Below, in pieces: positions 57,687 through 64,000 of a stretch of 64,000 nucleotides of DNA. The stretch is from Dendrobium chrysotoxum. Lineage: Eukaryota; Streptophyta; Magnoliopsida; Asparagales; Orchidaceae. The notes beneath the pieces are model-generated. The model saw only the letters and a program-made list of their open reading frames with translations. It was not told where the DNA came from and made no database searches. Numbering within the stretch: position 1 is the stretch's first letter; each line of letters starts with the position of its first letter. The stretch spans positions 20,356,764 through 20,420,763 of the forward strand of contig CM034310.1 of assembly GCA_019925795.1 (NCBI GenBank), read 5' to 3'. The position numbers and the translations under genes are program-made.

Positions 57687-59532
57687 TGATAGTTCATTAG
57701 GGATGTTAAGCCCTTATGAACTAGCCCGAGGCTAACCAAGAGGGAGGGTGAATTAGTAGTTTTAAAAATTCTTAAGCAAAAATGATTTTGAAAACTTTTT
57801 TGAATGTCTTAAAATAATTATAATAGCATGCTGATGTGGAGATGATTAATCAACCAAAATAATAACTTTAATCACACGATCATCCATAGAAAAGTAAAGT
57901 GCAGAAATTAAAAGTAGAATAATAAAAGAATGAATACACTAAATTTTATAGTGGTTCAGTCAACGTGACCTACATCCACTTCCCGAAGCTTCCCCTCCAG
58001 GTGTTGCACTAAAACTCAGTGAATCTCCTTCTGCTTCCACAGCAAAATGGAGAAGCCTTTACAAAAACTCTTTTTCACCAACCCCAGTGAGGCAGAGAAC
58101 CTAAACTCCTTTTGCTTCCTCTTGAAACAGGAAGAGAACCCAAACTCCTTTTGATTCCTCCTAAAGTAGGTAGAGAACCTTACCTCGTTGCTCTTCTTCC
58201 TGAAGAAGGTAGAGAACCTAAATCTTCTTGCTGATGATCCTTCCTACAGAGACACCAAGGGACAAGGGATATTGACTGGAGATGATGACTCAAATCCTTA
58301 CTTAGAGTAACCTTTGTGAACACCTCACAAACTCCCCCTCACAAGATTCTCTCTCTCTCTCCCAAGCTCTCCCTCTCCCTCTCAAGGCTCTCTCAGGTGA
58401 GGATTGTGGCAAAAGATCTCAACAGTATCAAACAAGAAATCTTAAATAGAAGGGCTCAAAAATTATCCTAAATTTCAACTTATCGTCAAAGATCATACAG
58501 GATGATCATGCGATCGTCCTGTACGATCAGTGTAAATCAGCTCCTTTTAGCCTGGATGATTTGGTTCCTCTAGACAATTAAAAGATATGATTTGTTATGA
58601 TCATTTGGGATGATTCTACAATCATCCTGGATGATAAGTTCTAAATTAGGAATATCATCCAGCATATAGTTTAGGACATCCAGGAGAAAAGTCTGGACAA
58701 TCTAAAGAAAATGACTTAATCATCCAATATGATATCTATATTATCTTATATGATTAGTTTAAAAATGTCTAGTATCATCCGGCACATAGTTCGATCGTCC
58801 AGGATAAGTATGCTGGATGATTTCAAAATAATTGATAATCTAGGATGATAAAGTTATCATCCTGTACGATTAGTTCAAAATGGTAATATCATCCGGCATA
58901 TAGTTTGGGTCATCAAGGTGAGATATATTGGATGATGAGGATTTATAATTGATCGTCCAAGATGATGTGATCGATCAATCAATCCTCAATTGCTTTCCTT
59001 AATCACCTGGCTAATTTAGGTATGATTGTAATGAATTATCCAGGATGATACACGTATCATCCGGGATGATTAGACCAAAATACTAAAAATAAAAATATGC
59101 CTATATTAGTCTGGAGGTTGAGATTTTTTGATTTGAGCATATAGTCCTGTACGATGGGATGATCATCCAGGATGATCTGCTTAATTATACTTACTTAACA
59201 TGGTTGCCCTAATTAGGGTTTCTATTTTTAATGGATCATCTAGGATGATATTACTATCATCTAGGTTGATATGATCAAAATAGAACAGAAACTCTAACTC
59301 GCTAAAATTCTTCCCCTGAGTGTGTGTGTGCAAGGTTACTTAGCTTGGGGATCCATTACATTATGTTTGACTCAGGAAAGGGAAAAAGAATACATTTGAA
59401 TACAGACACACCCGATCTTGAGCTGGTTTGAATTGCACTTGATCTTATGGACCTGAAAGGTTAGGCAATCAAACAAAAATAGAAATATTTATTATCATCA
59501 AAATTTTAAACTTTGAATCTAGATTTGCAACA
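57687..59532 (-). repeat. 3' LTR of E
   Basis: 1846 bp; minus-strand start TGTTGCAAATC (GCAACA ends at 59532), so here the TG is intact. Palindrome field 58480-59290. TATTTAAG (CTTAAATA on +) at 58441-58448. Hairpin array 58030-58230. Polypurine tract CAAAAAGGGAGAGAT (59533-59547) adjoins it and a second (AAAAGGGGGAG) lies near 59713-59723. Confidence 0.92.
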
Positions 59533-59821
59533 ATCTCTCCCTTTTTGATAATGGTAAACATTTATTAGATAATTTCTAATTCAGCAAAAAAAACACAGAG
59601 CAAGAAAAACTAAGCAATACGAATTCTATTAGCACAGGCAAATAATATAACGATACTTGACACTAATAACTCAAAAAGTACAATAACCCAAAATACTTAA
59701 CAACATAAACTACTCCCCCTTTTGACATCTCAAAAAGGAGGAAATAGAAAAAACATACAGAAGAACATAGAAAGATAGTACAAAAACATCACAGAAAAAT
59801 AAATAGGGAAAACCAAAAAAA

Positions 59822-60952
59822 CTAGGAGTAAGAGGGACCCTGATCAGATGGAGGAGGAGGTGGTGGCGGCTAAAAAAGGCTATGGATGGAAGCAAACTGC
59901 TCTCCAAACTAGGCCATATCTTGGTCGTGCTACTGCTGCTACTGGATAATATATGCATTGAATCGATCAACATCTTCAGTATGCTGCTGCTCCTGTGCAA
60001 CCACGTAGGAGTTAAAGCGGGCCTCCTACTGGTCAAATTTGTGCACCAGCTGATCCAATGGTGACTCCAGGCTAAGAGGAGCAGGTGTGACAGACTCAGC
60101 AGAAGCTTCTTCCTCTTCTCCCTCAACATCTGTGCTAGGCTCCGGATGAAGATGAGTGCTGTGAAGAACATGGAAAGAGTTGTTGGAGTAGAAGGAAGGA
60201 GGGAAATTTGGTGGAACTGGATATTGAAGATTATATTTGGTTTCAAGAGCATAGGCTATGATGTGTCCTAAGGCTAAGTTGGGATGTCTTCTGTGGCCTG
60301 GATCCCTAATGCTAGTTAAATGTTTAATGTAGCGAAATAGAAGATCAGTAGAATTAAAGTCACAATGTGCCTTGATATAGTAGGTAGTCTTTGATAGCAA
60401 GGGAGTAATGTGGATTCTATCACCAGCCTTTAGAATAATAGAAGATCAAAGTACATGCTGAATTATTCTAGCATCATTGACTAAGGAAGTACAAGCATTG
60501 TCATGGTAGGGGGAATTGGTGTTCCTAAGGAAATGATTTGCAAGACTCCAGTTAAAATCAGGATCAGAGGCCAAGAGGTGAAGCTTATCTCCAGTGATGG
60601 AAAGCTGGAGAATGTCATAAAAATCCTGAACGGTTAATTCTACGGGTCGTCTGTTAACAAAAGAGCGAAGGGAGGAATAAGCAGAATCAATGCGTAGGTT
60701 TGTAAAGAAGACACAAAGAAGTTCAATGCTAAAAGGAAAAGTAAGTGTCAGAATGAAGGTAAGAGATGTGTGAGCAAAGAGGTCTAGTACCAGATAGGTG
60801 AGGATATATTAATTCACTATTTTGGACTGAGTAATGCTGACATCTAGATAGCATTGGAATGCAGCCTAATCAACTACATCAGTGAAGCAGGGATCGACAT
60901 TCCCCCTGGAGGAACTTACTCCCTGCTGCCTAGCCCTTTTGCCACTAGCCAT
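59822..60952 (-). pseudogene. ORF3 of copia E (377 codons between start and stop)
   Basis: ATG at 60952 (MASGKRARQQGVSSS) to TAG at 59822-59824, in one frame with only a few stops. Conserved blocks as in D: NRRPVELTVQDFYDILQLS, DARIIQHVL, ITPLLSKTTYYIK, LLFRYIKHLTSIRDPGH, LALGHIIAY. The acidic run EGEEEEAS, a Gln/coil segment and the PPPPPPP tail follow. The 60026-60400 stretch is open. Conservation of frame and ends in three separate insertions suggests the ORF was functional in their recent ancestors. Function unknown; pattern similarity to plant 'putative transposon protein' domains. Confidence 0.78.
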
Positions 60953-61004
60953 AAGAAGTAGAGTGTATGAATGTAGAAAGGAGTGGTGAAGAAAAAATGG
61001 CTGA

Positions 61005-61405
61005 AATGGGCTGTTTAAATAGAAATCGCCATATCATCTAGGATAATAGGTAGCAATAATTACGTCCAAGATGATTGGTCAAAAAGGCGATCATATTATC
61101 TAGGACGATCATATATTGTCCAAGATAATTAGGCACAGGCGATCGTCCTGATGAGTCAAGCTGGATGACTGTTGATGAAAAGTATCATCCAGGATGATTA
61201 GGTAGGTCATCCAGGATGATATATAATAAATGAATCGGATGGGCTGAATTCAGGTCATCCAACTGCTGCCACATAGATCATCCAGGATAATGAAGTGTAT
61301 CATCCAGGACGATCACTAATAATTGATTCAGATCAATCGTTGGTTCAATATGGGGATGATTTGATCATATCATCCAGGATAATGAGAGGATCGTCCAAGA
61401 TGATG
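61005..61405 (-). promoter_or_regulatory. Palindrome array and TATTTAAA box upstream of ORF3 (E)
   Basis: TATTTAAA on the minus strand (61014-61021), 62 bp before the ATG, follows an array of ATCATCCAGGATGAT-like palindromes (e.g. 61180-61225, 61270-61310, 61375-61405). Matches the arrangement in C and D. Confidence 0.6.
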
Positions 61406-62723
61406 TGAACAAAAAAATAAAAAAATGAAGGATGGAGAGGAATGATCAGGGGACCCAAAAATCATAAAAAAAATCAAAATCAAAGCAAAGACAGAAAAAC
61501 CAAAAGAAGTAAAAATGAGGAAACAACAACAAAAACAAATTTTTTTTAATTGATCTTCTCCAGCAAGTCATAATTTTTCTTTAATTTTCAATTCAAAAGC
61601 CAATAAGAAGAAAATTGATAATACTAAAATCCAGAAAAGTTGGAAAATCAATTTTTGTAACTCCTACCTCAGACACCTTACAGGTTTAAATTCCTTTCAA
61701 ACAAAAATCTAATTCAGAAGAAAAGAAATTAGACAAGAAAAGTGATCCTTTTAAACTTCGTTCCAGAAAAATATCTGATAAAATAATATTGTAAATTAAA
61801 GAACTAAAAATCATGATTTTCAATCTGAAGTGTTTGAATACATTAAGTAGTCCATGAATTCTTCTAAGATTTTTAAAGATTTGAAAGATGAGGAAGCTTA
61901 TTTTTTTGTGGGCTAACTTTGTGCCTCTTTTTCAAAATTTTGGAGTACTTTGCACATCTTTTGATTTTGATACACTTTGTGTATCTTTTCAATTTTTGGC
62001 AAACATTGCGCATCTTTTCAGTTGGGCTCATTTTGTGCCTCTTTTATTTTCTGTTGATTGGCACACTTTGCGCATCTTTTGCAAGCTTCTTTTCTTTCAA
62101 AACCTCTAAAAGACTCTCAATTGTGAGATTACCTTCCAAATATAAGAGAAAAAAAAACTCACTCTCTTAGATAAGGAAAAATAAACCACAAAATAGAACC
62201 ATTCTCATATGATAAATGCATTCACTTGATTAAAAAAATATGAAAGTGATTCAATGATTTGGAACCCTACTCATATGAGACATATTACTGTAGGAAGATA
62301 AAATAAATTTTTATTTCAAAGTCCAACTTTTAAATTTTGAAAAGGATTTTTATCCAAAAGGAATAATACACCATTAAAGGAGTTAAAGGAAGAGAAATAA
62401 TCATCAATATTTCTTCCTTTTAACTATTTTTAGAGAAGTTAATCACTGCTTATAAGCTCTTAAACAAAAATAAGGCAAAAATCTCATTTAGAAATCAAGT
62501 TTGTCAGCAGTAGTGAGCAGTGATCTGATTCTGAAGAAGATAAATAGTAAATCAACAACAACAGGAAAACGCATAAAAAGAAATAACTAAATCAAGTAAA
62601 CAATAGCAACAAAAGAAAAATAACAGAGAATAAAAATAAAAAAAGAAATAGATAATCAAATCAAATAAAAAGAAAAATAAAAAATAAAAAAATAGAAAAT
62701 TCAGAAATCAGTAATTAACAAAT
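61406..62723 (-). repeat. Copia E post-pol spacer with degenerate repeat array
   Basis: Non-coding. Array at 61905-62085 (GTGCCTCTTTTTC, TTTGCACATCTTTT, GCGCATCTTTTCAGTTGGGC, GCCTCTTTTATT), the same themes as in A, C and D. The small + strand frames at 61888-62170 are this array read on the wrong strand. Confidence 0.65.
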
Positions 62724-64000
62724 TCATGCATTTATGTCAATCACACCTAATCTGGTTCTGAAGATGCTGAATGTGTCAAAGGTTAGTGGTTTAGTAAAGA
62801 TGTCAGTCAGTTGGTTTTCAGTTGCTACATGGTGTAGCTCAATATCCCCTTTGGTAACATGGTCGCTAATGAAGTGATGTCTTATATCAATGTATTTGGT
62901 TCTTGAATATTGGATAGGATTCTTAGAGATGTAGATGGAACTAATGTTATTACATAGAATTGAAATTGTGCAAACAGGTAATCCTAAATCCATAATTTGT
63001 CTTCAACCAAATGAATTGGGCCACATAACTCCCTAAGGCAATGTACTCAGCTTCAGTAGTGGATAATGAAATAGAGTTTTGTTTTCTACTAGACAAGGAG
63101 ACTAAAGACTATCCTATGAATTGGCAAGTTCCAGAAGTGCTTTTTCTATCCACCCTACACCCTGCAAAAATAGAATCAGAATATCTAATAATTTCAAAAG
63201 AAGTGTTGTGCCTAGGATACTAGATTCCTAAGTGTTGGGTCCCTAAGAGATAACTAAGGATTCTCTTAACTACAGTCAGGTGGGAATTTTTAGGATTAGC
63301 TTGAAATCTAGCACAGAGACAAATACTAAACATTATATCAGGTCGGCTAGTAGTCAAGTAAAGTAGTGATCCAATTATTCCTCTATACTTCTTTTGATCA
63401 ACATATTTTCCATTTAAATCCTTATCTAACTGGACACTGGAGCTCATGGGAGTGTTTATTAGCTTGGCTTTATCCATTTCATATTTCTTCAAGATATCCT
63501 TAGTATACTTTGATTGATTAAGAAAAATTCCATCATCCATTTGCCTTATGCTAAACCCCAAAAGTAGGATAATTCTCCCATTATACTTATCTCAAACTCT
63601 TTACTCATTATTTTAGAAAAATTATCACATAAAATTTTTCAGAGGATCCAAAAAGTATACCATCAATATAGATCTGGACAATGAGTAAATAATCTCCAAC
63701 TTTCTTTAGAAAAATAGTGGTGTCTACGCTCCTCTTAACAAACTTCCTTTCCAATAGGAATGTGCTAAGCCTCTCATACCAAGCTCTGGGTGTCTGTTTC
63801 AATCCATATAATACCTTTTGTAATTTATAAATATGATTTGGATATTAGGAACTCTTAAAACCTAGGGGTTGCTCTATAAACACATCTTCTTTTATTACCC
63901 CATTTAAAAAAGGCACTCTTGACATCCATTTGAAAGAGCTTAAATCTCTTATAATAGACAAATGCTAGTACCACTCTAATGGCTTCTAATCTAGCTATAG
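62724..64000 (-). pseudogene. pol: Copia E pol: RT and RNase H (partial)
   Basis: RNase H ends GVIDINA with TGA at 62724-62726; upstream ILCNNISSIYISKNPIQYS, KYIDIRHHFISDHV, and RPDIMFSICLCARFQANPK (63220-63561 open), with the conserved MGFSIRQMDDGIFLNQSKY block. The RT catalytic box at 63659-63670 is YIDG instead of YVDD: the second catalytic Asp is lost. TPRAWYERLSTFLLE lies at 63750-63800, and the MDVKSAFLNG region runs into the window edge. Confidence 0.9.

Larger units (their letters stand above)
57687..64000 (-). mobile_element. Copia element E (SIRE-like, with ORF3), 3' part only
   Basis: Minus strand, inserted into H's gag. The left end is TGATAGTTCATTAG, the LTR end complement; the five bases before are GTAGA. 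From left to right it shows 3' LTR, polypurine tracts, ORF3, palindrome block, spacer array, RNase H and RT. Integrase, gag and 5' LTR are beyond 64000. Confidence 0.92.

Overview
This window is plant intergenic DNA made almost entirely of nested transposable elements. It is AT-rich, and I see no host gene, rRNA or tRNA gene. The reasons for calling it a seed plant (probably an angiosperm with a large repeat-rich genome) are: Ty1/copia elements with the features of the SIRE/Sirevirus lineage (long gag with a coiled coil, pol, an extra ORF after pol, repeated polypurine tracts); a chromovirus-type Ty3/gypsy element; hAT-like and Harbinger-like non-autonomous DNA elements; a tRNA-derived SINE; and initiator-Met-tRNA primer sites. 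I call the species unknown.

Reconstruction from target-site duplications (TSDs). An old + strand copia, F (RT 45652-46851, RNase H 48473-48740), was hit at about 45651 by a minus-strand Ty3/gypsy, G. G is now in pieces: integrase 2703-3523, RNase H/RT 4289-5420, protease 5421-6216, gag 19643-20616, 5' LTR 20789-22012 plus 45240-45651. G was itself hit five or so times: by a 765-bp Harbinger-like element (3524-4288, TSD TAA); on the far left by a + strand LTR element with its 3' LTR at about 1433-2702; by copia B (6222-19637); and by copia C (22013-45234, TSD AAACC). B carries copia A inside its 5' LTR (8079-16980, TSD TTATT). C carries minus-strand copia D inside its 3' LTR (32874-44592, TSD AATAT). 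F's RNase H is split by a probable solo LTR (46852-48472).

Right of F lie about 4 kb without genes, a hAT-like non-autonomous element (52594-53254, 8-bp TSD), an unrecognised frameshifted coding relic (54648-55700), and a second copia pair: + strand H (5' LTR 55892-57410 and the start of gag), interrupted by minus-strand E (from 57687, running off the right edge).

A-E and H belong to one related group of SIRE-like copia elements. The intact layout, best seen in D, is: LTR (about 1.8 kb), tRNA-iMet primer site, gag (UBN2-type domain, CCHC knuckle, coiled coil, second knuckle), protease, integrase, RT, RNase H, a repeat-bearing spacer, a second palindrome-rich block, ORF3 of about 360-377 codons, two polypurine tracts, LTR. 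All copies carry stops and frameshifts.

The most interesting observation concerns ORF3. In C, D and E it is preceded by a dense array of ATCATCC/GGATGAT palindromes, then TATTTAAA about 60-80 bp before the ATG. The LTR promoters have the same order (palindrome array, then TATTTAAG). This suggests an internal, LTR-like promoter for ORF3. A second observation is a tandem array of small hairpins in the transcribed part of each LTR, whose stems differ between units and families but keep pairing.
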